The notes beneath the pieces are model-generated. The model made no database searches. It was not told the origin of the DNA and saw nothing but the letters and a program-made list of their open reading frames with translations. A stretch of 57,731 nucleotides of DNA from JBCCCJ01 sp039029315. GTDB lineage: Bacteria; Bacteroidota; Bacteroidia; J057. The DNA lies in NCBI GenBank assembly GCA_039029315.1, contig JBCCGK010000078.1, forward strand, positions 1 to 57,731. Reading direction: 5' to 3'. This document shows, one piece after another, positions 17,403-26,749 of this stretch; the stretch's first letter is position 1; every line of letters begins with the position of its first letter. Made by a program: the position numbers and the translations under genes.

Positions 17403-19889
17403 TTAGCCGTTATTTGAGCCCCCCGAAGTCAACAAGCCAATCAAATACTCATAATCCCTTCTTGTCAGGTAATCCGCCGTAAAGTAGTGGCGCAAAAGCT
17501 CATGGTCTATGGTCCCAGATGATTTTTGTTTTACAATCAGCTCTCCTATCCTATGGGTGAGGTTTTTTCGAAGTTTGCCAACGATTGCATCTATCTTATC
17601 AAATAGAAAGTTGTGGTGTTTTTCTGTCAATCTACCATGCGTGTAATTCTCACTGACTTTGGTCCGCATATCCAGGAGATTGCTGATGCCCTGAATAATG
17701 CGATTGACAATGGCGATCTGATTGGATTTGATAAATGGTCTGACGAACATTTTGCGAGGATTGTTCAATTCATCCTCCTGATACCATTTGGTGTTTCGGA
17801 TGCGTGAAGTGATAGGCGTTGAATCCAATAAGGATATGAGCAAGCGGAGGACTCTCACTTGAGGAGGGGAGAATAGAGATCCACGGTTTGAATGGGCTAA
17901 ATCAAGAATTTTACTTTTTAATGCCTCATCTTGCCCAAAATACGTCTCAAATTCCTCCGAAAACCTAAATTCTTTGATAAGTTGTTCAAGTAATGGGTTC
18001 TTTTTGGTGAGCTCTGGTAGAATCCCCTGACTGATCGATATCAAAATAGCAGCCAATCTGGCCAATTTCTGTTCATCGAATTTTCGCAACTCACTCAGTA
18101 GTTGTTTACGACCATAATAATCGGTCCTTCTATCCCTGCTATACTCAGCCACTAGGTTAATGATGGCCTTTTGCTTCAGCTTGAGGTATTCTTCTCCTGT
18201 CAGCTCATCAAAGTCGAATGTTGGGTCGAGTTTTGCAAAACCAAAGTAGGAAGGTAAACGATTTTTTGGAATATTTTCATCAATGATTTTGACCAGTTTA
18301 TCATGAAAATAATCCGTGATTGAGATAGAAATAATGAGTCTGACAATGTAGTACACCAAAATGGTGCATGGAATCAAAGTGATGATGTAGAGCAGGATAT
18401 TCCGCCAAATTAATTCTTTATATCCACTATTTTTGTTGTTGTAATGATCCCGAAAGTCAAATTCATTCAAGGGAGATTCTGTTTCAAATGCAGAGGAAGT
18501 TGTTGTTTTCCCTTTAGAAGACTGGTTGACGGAATGAGTAGTATCATTTTTAGATTTGTGGACTCCCTGTCCAATCCGCAGGAAGTTTTTCAAGGAATCT
18601 TTATGCGTATCTAGAATGTTCAAAAATTCTCGGATATGGGCAGGGGGGGTCCTTTTGTTGGTAATGAGATAGGCAAATGTCCCAAAGGTGGTGACATTTT
18701 CAAATCCTTGATACTTATTCTTAAAGGTGGTGAAATTCAAATCGATGCCATATTTGTTTTTGAGATTGGCAGTGAAGTCGGGTTCTATGCTGATCAATCC
18801 ATATTTGCCTGATTGCAACAAATCATCAATGGCTGCTGAGGGCGCACCAGTGATAAAACAGATGATATCTGCTTGTCGCTTGTTGACAGAATCTATGGCT
18901 GAAGAATCAGTTGCCAATTCTTCAAAGATAGAGATCCCGGCTTGGTAGTAGTTTTGTTGAAAAACTTCTTCCTTGATCATTCCATTTTCCTGAAGAAGAG
19001 ATTGAAGCGTGTCTCTGGCATCTGTATTAGAGGCAAGAATCTGGTTTTCCAATTCTTCTTTTGTGAAAGATGAGAGGATGAGAGAATTCATTTGGACTGA
19101 ATCTTGATAACTCAACAGACGATCCTTCGGGCTCAAGCTTAAATAATCAGAAACGAACACATCATTTATAGCAGTTGAACTGCCATAATTATGAAATCGA
19201 TTAATTGTTGTGACAGAATCCAGTCCTTCCTTTACAATTTGAGCATTTAATTCATCTATGAGGTATCTGCTGATGATATGAGTACCACTGGATGGGGAGC
19301 CTAACTCTATGATATGATCCCTCAAAAATGTCAAGGTCTTTTGATCTGTATTGCTGGATATTAAATATTTGTTCGTGTCGGCAGGATCTTTTTCATACAA
19401 AATGTGCATTCGTTCCAGGTACAATGGCGTGATAAAATTGAGTTCATCCAGAATGAGTGTTTGCCCTTGATAGGCTTCCTGGTGAATCAAGCCAAAAGCC
19501 CGCCCACTCGAATCTCCTAGCACCCTTAATACATTTTCATATCCCCCGGAAGTTTCTTTTACTTCAAACCTTAAAGGCGTAAACAACAGTTCTTTCACCC
19601 CTCCTGCCTGGTTATTGGATTTCACGATATCTCCGACTTGATAGTAGATTCCTTTGGTTCCACCCGTGTAAATGGTATAATCTTCCTTGATAAGTGTTGG
19701 AACTAGGGGAGGTTTTTGATGATAAAAGAACCCAAATGATTGTTCATAAAACAACACGACATAAATATAGATGCCTGTGACCAAGAAAAGAGAAACAAAA
19801 AGGAATAAGCCTCTTTCTTTGATAAACCGCCAAATTTGGCTCGTAGAATGGAAGGAAAGAGGGCGAATAAATAAGCGCATAGGACTCAA
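17403..19889 (-). CDS. Membrane protein with TAXI/TRAP-receptor-like periplasmic domain and helical cytosolic tail
   Basis: 828 residues (an ATG three codons later is equally possible). TM1 at about 28-47. Residues about 65-440 match the TAXI-type solute receptor pattern: an early IYTGGTKGIYYQVGDIV motif, then GSPSSGTHIISRYLI, then a C-lobe with ISIEPDFTANL. TM2 at about 493-520 (LIWRNILLYIITLIPC...). The remaining about 300 residues are helical and predicted cytosolic. Unlike true TAXI proteins, it is tethered, has a second membrane helix, and no TRAP permease (DctQM) is nearby. The shape is that of a receptor that senses a periplasmic ligand and signals inward. It is divergent from the Roco GTPase, with 224 bp between starts. 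Function unknown. Confidence 0.7.
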   Translation of the reverse strand: MSPMRLFIRPLSFHSTSQIWRFIKERGLFLFVSLFLVTGIYIYVVLFYEQSFGFFYHQKPPLVPTLIKEDYTIYTGGTKGIYYQVGDIVKSNNQAGGVKELLFTPLRFEVKETSGGYENVLRVLGDSSGRAFGLIHQEAYQGQTLILDELNFITPLYLERMHILYEKDPADTNKYLISSNTDQKTLTFLRDHIIELGSPSSGTHIISRYLIDELNAQIVKEGLDSVTTINRFHNYGSSTAINDVFVSDYLSLSPKDRLLSYQDSVQMNSLILSSFTKEELENQILASNTDARDTLQSLLQENGMIKEEVFQQNYYQAGISIFEELATDSSAIDSVNKRQADIICFITGAPSAAIDDLLQSGKYGLISIEPDFTANLKNKYGIDLNFTTFKNKYQGFENVTTFGTFAYLITNKRTPPAHIREFLNILDTHKDSLKNFLRIGQGVHKSKNDTTHSVNQSSKGKTTTSSAFETESPLNEFDFRDHYNNKNSGYKELIWRNILLYIITLIPCTILVYYIVRLIISISITDYFHDKLVKIIDENIPKNRLPSYFGFAKLDPTFDFDELTGEEYLKLKQKAIINLVAEYSRDRRTDYYGRKQLLSELRKFDEQKLARLAAILISISQGILPELTKKNPLLEQLIKEFRFSEEFETYFGQDEALKSKILDLAHSNRGSLFSPPQVRVLRLLISLLDSTPITSRIRNTKWYQEDELNNPRKMFVRPFIKSNQIAIVNRIIQGISNLLDMRTKVSENYTHGRLTEKHHNFLFDKIDAIVGKLRKNLTHRIGELIVKQKSSGTIDHELLRHYFTADYLTRRDYEYLIGLLTSGGSNNG

Positions 19890-20069
19890 TATTATTGAAT
19901 GCCATAAAAAGGAAGCAAAGATTCTGTCTATGCCTGAATTCTAGGGGAAACAAGCGAATTACAAGATATTCATCTGTTTCGAAAAATCAAACTTTTTCGG
20001 GTTCCTAAAAAACTAAAAATTGCCAATTAGGTAAATTGAAATTTATCAAGCCTTTCAAAATTACAACTT

Positions 20070-20099
20070 TTGATCGATTGTCAGGATAAAATAATTGTG
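20070..20099 (+). promoter_or_regulatory. Possible promoter of the Roco GTPase gene
   Basis: TTG at 20070-20072, 19 nt, then TAATTGTG at 20092-20099, one base off TAnnTTTG. It sits in an AT-rich 224-bp divergent region, about 15 nt before the TTG start codon, so the leader would be very short. Confidence 0.3.
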
Positions 20100-20113
20100 A
20101 AAAATAATGTAAT

Positions 20114-22486
20114 TTGACAATAAATGCGCTTGTTGTGTCAAAACAAAATAACTTTCTACCTGAAGTTCTGAATCAAATAGAACGTGCTCGCAGGTCAAAA
20201 TCAACAACACTGAATCTTGACGGCTACGGCCTACATAATCTACCAGGAAGCATTTCTCAATTAACCAATTTAAGAGTTCTCTCTCTCAGCGGAAACAAGT
20301 TTACAAGCCTCCCAAGTGCGATCCTTAGTCTAACTGAGCTACACACCCTCGACCTGAGTGCCAATCAATTGAGCTCCCTTCCTGTTGAGTTTGGACGCCT
20401 TCAGAATTTGAGTAGATTATACCTCAGCAACAATCACTTTAAGCAGTTGCCCAATTGTATTCTGGAACTGAAAAACTTAAAGGTTCTCTCAGTTAACAGG
20501 AATCGCTTGCAACGTTTGCCGGAAAGGATTTCAGAATTGAAAAACCTGACTGAATTGCTGCTGTTTGACAATTTACTAGAGAATTTGCCTCCATCAATCT
20601 GTACCTTGCCCAAGCTCTCCGAACTGTCTTTGAGTAGAAATCAATTAAGTTTCCTTCCGACCGAACTCATTGACCTGACCACCCTTCTCGTCCTAGATCT
20701 CAAGGACAATCCACTGAAATACCCGCCAATGGAAATCGCTTTGCAGGGAATCGATTCCATCCGTAATTATGTGGAGGCACAGGCTGACCAGGGAGTTGAT
20801 CAGTTCTACGAAGCCAAATTGTTGATCGTTGGAGAACCAGGTGCTGGTAAAACCTCTCTGAAACGAAGATTGCTTAATCCACAATTGCCTTTGCCTTTGG
20901 AATCTGAGTCTACGCATGGAATAGAAATTGACCAGATGTACTTCAAAACAAAGGACAAGATTGATTTTCGTGTAAATATCTGGGATTTTGGTGGACAGGA
21001 AATCTACCATTCAACTCATCAGTTTTTTCTGACCCGTCGATCGTTATACGTTTTGCTTGCTGATAACCGAAGAGAGGATACAGATTTCTACTATTGGTTG
21101 CAGGTGCAGGAAATGCGAGGGGCGAATAGTCCTCTGATTATCATCCAGAACCAAAAGGGTGGGAGAAAGAAAGACATCAATCACAAAGGGTTGAAAAGCC
21201 ACTTTGGAAATTTGCAAGGAGTGTTTGAAACGAATCTCCTGACACTTGAAGGCTTACAGGAAGTCGAAGAAGCTATCCGTAGTCATCTCCTGTCCCTTCC
21301 ACACATTGGAGATGACCTTCCCAAAAACTGGCTCCTACTGAGGGAAGAGTTGGAAATCATTGCCCAAGAAAGAGACTACATAAGGATTGAAGAGTTTGAG
21401 GCCTTGTGCAAGACATTTCAGATGACTGACAAAAGTCGGATGGAATCATTCAGCAGATATTTGCATGATTTGGGGGTCTTTCTTCACTTTCAGGAGGATG
21501 TGTTACTAAAGCGTGTCATTATCCTTAACAATACCTACGTGACGAAAGCAGTATATACCCTCCTTGACCACCCTGTCTTGCAAATACAGTTGAAAGGGCA
21601 GTTTCATCGAAAGGATCTACAAACCATTTGGAAAGGTGAACATTACGACTCGATGCGAGAGGGATTACTCAAGCTCATGAGGAAATTTGAGCTTTGCTAC
21701 CAAATAGAGGATACCGAAGAGTATATCGTTCCAAGTTTATTGCCATTGGAGCAGCCAGAATATGAGTGGAATCCAAAAATGAACCTCATTCTTCGGTTTT
21801 CATATAAGTTCATGCCAAAAGGATTGATGAGTCGGTTCATCGTTAGAATGAATCGCTACATCGACCAAAAACAGTTGATTTGGAGGAATGGAGTGATTCT
21901 TTCTCACCAGGAGATTCAGGCAGAGGTAATTGAGGTATATCTGAATCGGGAAATTCAAGTTCGAATTCGAGGTCAGGAAGGGCGGTATTTTATGAGTCTG
22001 ATCATAGATGCTTTTGACAGGATTCACGATACATTTGATCATCTGGAGGTTCAAAAATTTATTCCATGTAATTGCTCTGAATGTAAGAAGGCAGATACTC
22101 CATATTTGTATGAGTTTGACAGACTCCACCAGAGAAAAATGAAAGAGAAATTGACGATTGAATGCGAAAGAAGTTATCAGAATGTATATGTATCTGAATT
22201 GTTGGAGGGAATCACGCTCTCAATTGACAAAACTGTACTTGATCACAAGGAATATAGCAAGAAAGAAATCAGAGAGATGGTGGCAAACAATGAAATCGAC
22301 AGAGCTCTCAATGCCATGAAAACCTCTTTTGGAAACTCATCCAAAATCATCCTGCTTAGATCCCAATGGACCAGCCTAAGGAATGATCAAATCAAAGGAT
22401 TGATAAGTAGAACCGAAAATGAATTAAGCGAAAATAAATTAAAGGAGAAGATTTTATCATTGCTGGATACCCTGAAGAAGGACTAA
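20114..22486 (+). CDS. Roco-type GTPase: LRR-Roc-COR with C-terminal EAD11-like domain
   Basis: 790 residues from a TTG start; no in-frame ATG fits. Residues about 38-205 are leucine-rich repeats (LxxLxxLxLSxNxLxxLP). Roc GTPase: P-loop GEPGAGKTS near 240-248, switch II DFGGQE near 290, IIQNQKGG near 340. COR domain about 395-620. A CNCSEC Cys cluster near 651 may bind zinc. The last about 75 residues match effector-associated domain 11: a short helix with ALNAM, then LLRSQWTSLRNDQIKGLIS and a closing helix with LLDTL. EADs are described as small adaptor domains that link GTPase or NTPase switches to effectors in bacterial conflict systems. The usual partner carries a matching EAD; none is seen next door. 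The divergent TAXI-like membrane protein is the candidate partner (inference). Confidence 0.88.
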   Translation: MTINALVVSKQNNFLPEVLNQIERARRSKSTTLNLDGYGLHNLPGSISQLTNLRVLSLSGNKFTSLPSAILSLTELHTLDLSANQLSSLPVEFGRLQNLSRLYLSNNHFKQLPNCILELKNLKVLSVNRNRLQRLPERISELKNLTELLLFDNLLENLPPSICTLPKLSELSLSRNQLSFLPTELIDLTTLLVLDLKDNPLKYPPMEIALQGIDSIRNYVEAQADQGVDQFYEAKLLIVGEPGAGKTSLKRRLLNPQLPLPLESESTHGIEIDQMYFKTKDKIDFRVNIWDFGGQEIYHSTHQFFLTRRSLYVLLADNRREDTDFYYWLQVQEMRGANSPLIIIQNQKGGRKKDINHKGLKSHFGNLQGVFETNLLTLEGLQEVEEAIRSHLLSLPHIGDDLPKNWLLLREELEIIAQERDYIRIEEFEALCKTFQMTDKSRMESFSRYLHDLGVFLHFQEDVLLKRVIILNNTYVTKAVYTLLDHPVLQIQLKGQFHRKDLQTIWKGEHYDSMREGLLKLMRKFELCYQIEDTEEYIVPSLLPLEQPEYEWNPKMNLILRFSYKFMPKGLMSRFIVRMNRYIDQKQLIWRNGVILSHQEIQAEVIEVYLNREIQVRIRGQEGRYFMSLIIDAFDRIHDTFDHLEVQKFIPCNCSECKKADTPYLYEFDRLHQRKMKEKLTIECERSYQNVYVSELLEGITLSIDKTVLDHKEYSKKEIREMVANNEIDRALNAMKTSFGNSSKIILLRSQWTSLRNDQIKGLISRTENELSENKLKEKILSLLDTLKKD

Positions 22487-22611
22487 CATCATACTCTTTA
22501 TATCCATCCAAGGACAAAGCAATCTGAAACCGAAATTTGTAATGATTTTCTCTGAAACCCCCTCCCTCTCCATAGGGGAAAATCGTTGATTCCTGGCCTT
22601 GTGGGCTGCTG

Positions 22612-22629
22612 TCTCCCGCTGGCGGGAGA
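22612..22629. repeat. Perfect hairpin TCTCCCGC-tg-GCGGGAGA
   Basis: Eight-base perfect arms with a two-base loop, set within larger CT-rich/GA-rich flanks (ccctccctctcc before, gcgagagggtgg after) that can extend the pairing. It lies 125 bp past the Roco stop and may end that transcript or be a REP-type repeat. Confidence 0.45.
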
Positions 22630-22781
22630 GCGAGAGGGTGGAAGATGATTGCCAAATAAACATTCGTTCACTTACTTATTCAACTCGACTAATGACTATA
22701 GTCGAGTGAAGCAGTTGGGCAGAAAAGTTATTGGTAGTGGTTCAACTGTAATGCGAATCTTCCGACAGAATATTTGTAGAG

Positions 22782-22894
22782 ATGATCGGCAGACCATCTC
22801 TCGCTTTGCCTATCGGAGATAGGAAGGCATCCGCTTCGATAACATCCCACCTAGCAATGAACTAGCAATGAACTAGCAATGGTCTGCCGATCAT
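22782..22894. repeat. 16-bp inverted repeat enclosing an 11-bp tandem repeat
   Basis: atgatcggcagaccat (22782-22797) is the exact reverse complement of atggtctgccgatcat (22879-22894). Just inside the right arm, ctagcaatgaa is repeated from 22851 (two full copies and an eight-base third). Confidence 0.6.
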
Positions 22895-22958
22895 TGCTAC
22901 GTGCCGATGACAGCCTTACATGTATTGCACTTTCAAGTTATTCTCTCTATCCCCCATT

Positions 22959-23005
22959 TCCGAACATTTTATCCGATATCGAACATTCGAACACATATTG
23001 TCCGG
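22959..23005 (+). promoter_or_regulatory. Putative upstream activator boxes (CGAACA repeats)
   Basis: CGAACA occurs at 22961, 22980 and 22988, with TGTCCGG at 22999. The cluster lies 35-80 bp upstream of the sigma-54 promoter, where an NtrC-family activator binds. The regulator encoded at 29290 in the same cluster is the natural candidate. Confidence 0.5.
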
Positions 23006-23038
23006 TTTCAATACACTGATTTTTAGTCAGTTAATTTG

Positions 23039-23054
23039 TGGCACGTCCCTTGTT
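23039..23054 (+). promoter_or_regulatory. Sigma-54 promoter of the exporter operon
   Basis: TGGCACGtcccTTGTT matches the RpoN consensus TGGCACGNNNNTTGCW at all but one specified base. The -24 GG is at 23040-23041 and the -12 element at 23050-23053. Transcription would start near 23065, 15 nt before the ATG at 23080. Confidence 0.75.
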
Positions 23055-23079
23055 TTTCCAAAAACAAACAAGAAAAATC

Positions 23080-24327
23080 ATGGACAGAGCCCTCCCAAAT
23101 ACCATCCAGCAACAACGTCAACGCAAAAAATGGTGGATCGCCATCGCCTCAGTGGCTGCTGTACTTGCCCTGATGTGGATGCTCCGGTCTTTGCTCGCCA
23201 ATTCCGTAGACGAGAGTCGAATCCTCACAGCTATCGCCGAGAATGGCCCAATGGAAAGTACCCTCACAGCCAGTGGGGAGGTTAGCCCCGAATTTGAACA
23301 AGTGATCACCAGTGCGATTCGAGCAGATATTCAGGAGGTCATTTTGGGAATCGGTTCTGTCGTAGAGCCAAATATGCAGGTCCTCTCTCTGGACAAGGCA
23401 TTTGCACTACTCGATTATCAGAAATTACGTCAGGAATGGGAATTGAAAGAGAACGGGATCAAAAAACTGCGTTTGGAACTCAAAAAGCAATCCTTCCAAT
23501 TATTGATTGCCGACTCCACACAACAGTTGGACATTCTGCAATTGGAGACGCAACTGGAGGATGCCAAACGACTCAAAAACATAGGAGGGGGAACGCAGGA
23601 GTCCATCAGTCTGATAGAAACCAAACTGCAAAAAGCCAGACTCGAAAAGCGCAAACTGGAATTTAACCTCAGCATAGAACAACAACAAACACAAACGAAA
23701 GTGCGAGAACTGGAACTTCAATCTCAGATTCAGGCAAGCGCCCTCAAGGCCATGGAAGAAAAACTCAAACGTGCCAATGTGGTCGCCAAACGAGCCGGAG
23801 TGATTACTTGGGTGAATGAAAATATCGGGACTACAGTCAATGAAGGAGACATTCTGGCTCGAATAGCGGATTTAAGTAGTTTTAAAATCATCGCTACCTG
23901 CTCCAATATATATGCTGACAGAATCCGGCTGGGGATGGAAGCCAGCATTCCATTGAATCAAGAAGAACGCATTCAGGGAAAAATCGTCAACATTCGGCCC
24001 ACAGCAGAGAACAATACCATGACATTTGACATTCAGCTATCAGAGCGCAACCATGCCTTGCTCCGCCCGAATTTGAAAGTGGATATTCACATCATCACTG
24101 CTTCTAAAGGAGAAGCGGTCAGGGTCGCGAATGGTCCAGCCTTTAATGGAAAAGCGAGTCAGGATCTCTTTGTGGTTGAGAATGGGATCGCGATCAGGCG
24201 GAAAGTAGAAGTTGGCATGGTCAATTTTGATTATGTAGAAATTGAGAAAGGGATTCAGGCAGGAGAAACCGTCATCATCAGCGATATGGAACGATATGAG
24301 CATGTAAGTGAAATCAAAATCAGATAG
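23080..24327 (+). CDS. HlyD/MacA-family periplasmic adaptor of an ABC exporter
   Basis: 415 residues from the ATG at 23080. An in-frame GTG at 23038 lies inside the sigma-54 promoter, so it is excluded. TM helix at about 16-36 (WWIAIASVAAVLALMWML). A lipoyl/barrel-sandwich half precedes a long coiled-coil hairpin (about 100-235), followed by KRAGVITWVNENIGTTVNEGD, the second lipoyl half, and a beta-barrel with the membrane-proximal domain ending EIKIR. Adaptors of this type bridge an inner-membrane ABC exporter and a TolC channel. First gene of the operon; the next gene starts 2 nt after its stop. Confidence 0.9.
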   Translation: MDRALPNTIQQQRQRKKWWIAIASVAAVLALMWMLRSLLANSVDESRILTAIAENGPMESTLTASGEVSPEFEQVITSAIRADIQEVILGIGSVVEPNMQVLSLDKAFALLDYQKLRQEWELKENGIKKLRLELKKQSFQLLIADSTQQLDILQLETQLEDAKRLKNIGGGTQESISLIETKLQKARLEKRKLEFNLSIEQQQTQTKVRELELQSQIQASALKAMEEKLKRANVVAKRAGVITWVNENIGTTVNEGDILARIADLSSFKIIATCSNIYADRIRLGMEASIPLNQEERIQGKIVNIRPTAENNTMTFDIQLSERNHALLRPNLKVDIHIITASKGEAVRVANGPAFNGKASQDLFVVENGIAIRRKVEVGMVNFDYVEIEKGIQAGETVIISDMERYEHVSEIKIR

Positions 24328-24329
24328 CC

Positions 24330-25922
24330 ATGAATCAGAATATATATCAAAAGACAAGCATTGGATTTCAGTACAAACTTCCGTCTTGTTGCCTGAGAAG
24401 GATATATCCCCACTCCTGGACACTTTTGGTTCCTGGGGAGAGCAGAAAGCTGTGGTTCCAGGCAATCATGATCTTCCTTTTACTGATATTGGGAGAGTGG
24501 ACAACAAGTCAGGCCCAATCAACGAACATTGACCTGGCCTCTGTCATTCATGCAGCCCAAAGTCGTTCCATTGCAGCCCGGAGGGCCAATACGCTGCAAA
24601 TCACCCAATATTGGGAGTGGCGTTCTTTCAAGGCGAACTATCGTCCACAAGTGACACTTGGTGGCCGGGTGCCTGGTTTTAGTAGGACCTTTGAAGAAGT
24701 TCGTCAGGACAATGGGAGCATCAAGTTCCAGTCCATCTTTCAAAGCAATGTGTTTGGAGAAGTCTTTTTGAGTCAGCCGATTTCACCGACAGGAGGCACC
24801 ATTTTCATGGGAACAAATCTGCAACGCTTCGATGATTTAAGTCCCAATCCGCCATTCAAGCGTCTATACAATGCTACGCCAGTTCAATTTGGCTTTGAGC
24901 AACCGCTCTTTCGATTCAATGAACTCAAATGGGCCAAGAAAATCGAGCCGCTTCGCTACAAGGAGTCCCAACAAAACTTTGTTATGAACATGGCAGCCAT
25001 CGCGGTCCAGGCTGTGGATCTGTATTTCGATGTGCTGTTGGCTCAGACGGATCTGTCCATTGCCCGGACAAATGCTGCCAACACTGACACCATTTTTCAG
25101 ATTACTGAGGAGAAATATGAGATGGGCAAAATCTCTCGTAATGATCTCTTGCAGATTCAGCTCGAAAAACTCAAATCTGCCAAGGCCCTTGCTGCGGCCG
25201 AACCAGAAGTGGAAATTGCCGAATTGACTCTTCGGTCCTATATCGGCTATGGGCAGCAAGCCAACTGGGCCTTGAGTCTGCCTGAGGCGATTCCCTCTCT
25301 TGCGATCAATCCAGCCATGGCCTTGTCTGAAGCCAATGCCAATCGGCCAGATGCCACAGCATTTGTACGAAGAGAAATCGAAGCCAGACAAGCGGTTGCA
25401 AGAGCAAGAGGCTCAACAGGATTCTCTGCCAATCTGGTAGGAGCCATCGGATTTACCAATAGCCATGAAGCCTTGAACAAAGTCTATCAATCTCCGATTG
25501 CCCAACAAACCGTTTCCCTGGAATTCAATTTGCCGATTTTGGACTGGGGACGGGCAAAATCACAGGTAGAGACAGCCAAAGCCAATCAGCAATTGATTAT
25601 GGATGATATCGAGCAGGATCAGAGAGACTTTGAACAAATCATCTTAACAGAATTGAGCCTCTTCCAGCAATATGAAAAGCAAGTCAGCCTCAACAAAGAA
25701 GTGGATGAGTTCTCCCAAATTCGCTATCAAATTGCCCAGGATCGGTTTCTGACAGGCAATCTGAACATCACAGACCTCATCATTGCCTTTCAGGAAAAAG
25801 ACCGCGCCAAAAGAGACTATATTCGATCCTTATGGGAATACTGGAGAAGCTATCATCGAATCAGAGAATTGACCCTCTATGATTTTGAGCGAAACCAGAA
25901 ATTGCAATTTGAATCCAATTAA
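24330..25922 (+). CDS. TolC-family outer-membrane efflux channel
   Basis: 530 residues. The ATG is 2 nt after the adaptor stop. The hydrophobic signal (FQAIMIFLLLILGEW...SQAQ) begins about 45 residues in, so the precursor has an unusually long n-region, or an internal ATG is used. The mature part has the TolC pattern of two related halves with long helices: an early VIHAAQSRSIAARRANTLQ, strand-rich LGGRVPGFSR, repeated helices with KYEMGKISRNDLLQIQLEKL and RFLTGNLNITDLIIAFQEKD. It forms the exit duct of the tripartite exporter. Confidence 0.9.
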   Translation: MNQNIYQKTSIGFQYKLPSCCLRRIYPHSWTLLVPGESRKLWFQAIMIFLLLILGEWTTSQAQSTNIDLASVIHAAQSRSIAARRANTLQITQYWEWRSFKANYRPQVTLGGRVPGFSRTFEEVRQDNGSIKFQSIFQSNVFGEVFLSQPISPTGGTIFMGTNLQRFDDLSPNPPFKRLYNATPVQFGFEQPLFRFNELKWAKKIEPLRYKESQQNFVMNMAAIAVQAVDLYFDVLLAQTDLSIARTNAANTDTIFQITEEKYEMGKISRNDLLQIQLEKLKSAKALAAAEPEVEIAELTLRSYIGYGQQANWALSLPEAIPSLAINPAMALSEANANRPDATAFVRREIEARQAVARARGSTGFSANLVGAIGFTNSHEALNKVYQSPIAQQTVSLEFNLPILDWGRAKSQVETAKANQQLIMDDIEQDQRDFEQIILTELSLFQQYEKQVSLNKEVDEFSQIRYQIAQDRFLTGNLNITDLIIAFQEKDRAKRDYIRSLWEYWRSYHRIRELTLYDFERNQKLQFESN

Positions 25923-25988
25923 TGAATGAGAAAGCGCAGGTAAATAAAAAAAGACAAAGCACCGCAAAAAATATCAAATATATCTATC

Positions 25989-26651
25989 ATGATTTCATTA
26001 CAACACATCAACAAAGTCTATCAGACCAAATCTGTCGAAACACTGGCCCTAAACGAGATCAATCTGGAAGTGGAGAAAGGGTCCTTTCTGGCGGTCATGG
26101 GCCCATCGGGCTGTGGCAAAAGTACCTTGCTGAATGTCATGGGCTTGATCGATGAGCCTTCGGAGGGGACAGTGATGATCAATGACACCAATGTCAAGGG
26201 ATATTCTGATAAAGAATTGGCTCAATTCCGCAATCTGCATTTGGGATTCATTTTCCAGAGCTATCATCTGATCAACGATCTTCAAGTAATCGACAATGTC
26301 GAAATCCCCTTGCTCTACCGCAAGGTGGGACGTAAGGAGCGACGTGATCTGGCAGTCGAAGCCCTCCATAAAGTAGGCCTTCAGAACCGAATGGATCATT
26401 TCCCAAGCGAATTGTCCGGTGGACAGCGGCAACGGGTCGCCATTGCACGTGCCATCGTCGGCAATCCCTCCATCATCCTTGCAGATGAGCCCACTGGGAA
26501 CCTGGACAGTGTCATGGGCAATGAAATCCTCGATATTCTCCTCCAACTCAATGAAGAAGGGACGACTATCGTCATGGTTACCCATGATGAGAGTATGGCC
26601 GCACGTACCCAGCGATTGATTCGACTTTTTGATGGAAGTCAGGTGGCGTAA
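25989..26651 (+). CDS. ABC transporter ATPase, LolD/MacB type
   Basis: 220 residues. Walker A GPSGCGKST at about 38-46, Q-loop in FIFQSYHLI, signature LSGGQRQR at about 141, Walker B ILADEPTGNLD at about 160-170, H-loop VTHDE. The size and sequence match the MacB/LolD/FtsE subfamily that powers mechanotransmission exporters. It partners with the two permeases that follow. It lies in the same direction 66 bp after the TolC gene. Confidence 0.93.
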   Translation: MISLQHINKVYQTKSVETLALNEINLEVEKGSFLAVMGPSGCGKSTLLNVMGLIDEPSEGTVMINDTNVKGYSDKELAQFRNLHLGFIFQSYHLINDLQVIDNVEIPLLYRKVGRKERRDLAVEALHKVGLQNRMDHFPSELSGGQRQRVAIARAIVGNPSIILADEPTGNLDSVMGNEILDILLQLNEEGTTIVMVTHDESMAARTQRLIRLFDGSQVA

Positions 26652-26749
26652 GTCAATTGTAGAGATCAGGATACTCAGCAGCGCATGCCATCTTTTATCC
26701 GCCGCTATACCTCCAAAAATATCCACCATTCACCGCAATCCGTAAACAT

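Larger units (their letters stand above)
22487..23079. other. 593-bp intergenic region with repeats and a sigma-54 control region
   Basis: Contains a perfect 18-bp hairpin (22612-22629), a 16-bp inverted repeat enclosing an 11-bp tandem repeat (22782-22894), and at its right end the activator boxes and sigma-54 promoter of the exporter operon. Minus-strand ORFs of 68-87 codons across the hairpin are not credible genes. Confidence 0.6.

Noticed and set aside
17403..19889. TRAP transporter component
   Set aside because: No TRAP permease subunits nearby, and the protein is membrane-tethered with a second TM and a 300-residue cytosolic tail.
22392..22663. Two minus-strand ORFs (68-87 codons) after the Roco gene
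   Set aside because: They overlap the 3' end of the Roco gene and run through a hairpin repeat; no protein features.
24330..24460. Frameshift or wrong start in the TolC gene because of the long n-region
   Set aside because: The ATG follows the adaptor stop by 2 nt and the frame is continuous, so the start is kept; an internal start remains possible.
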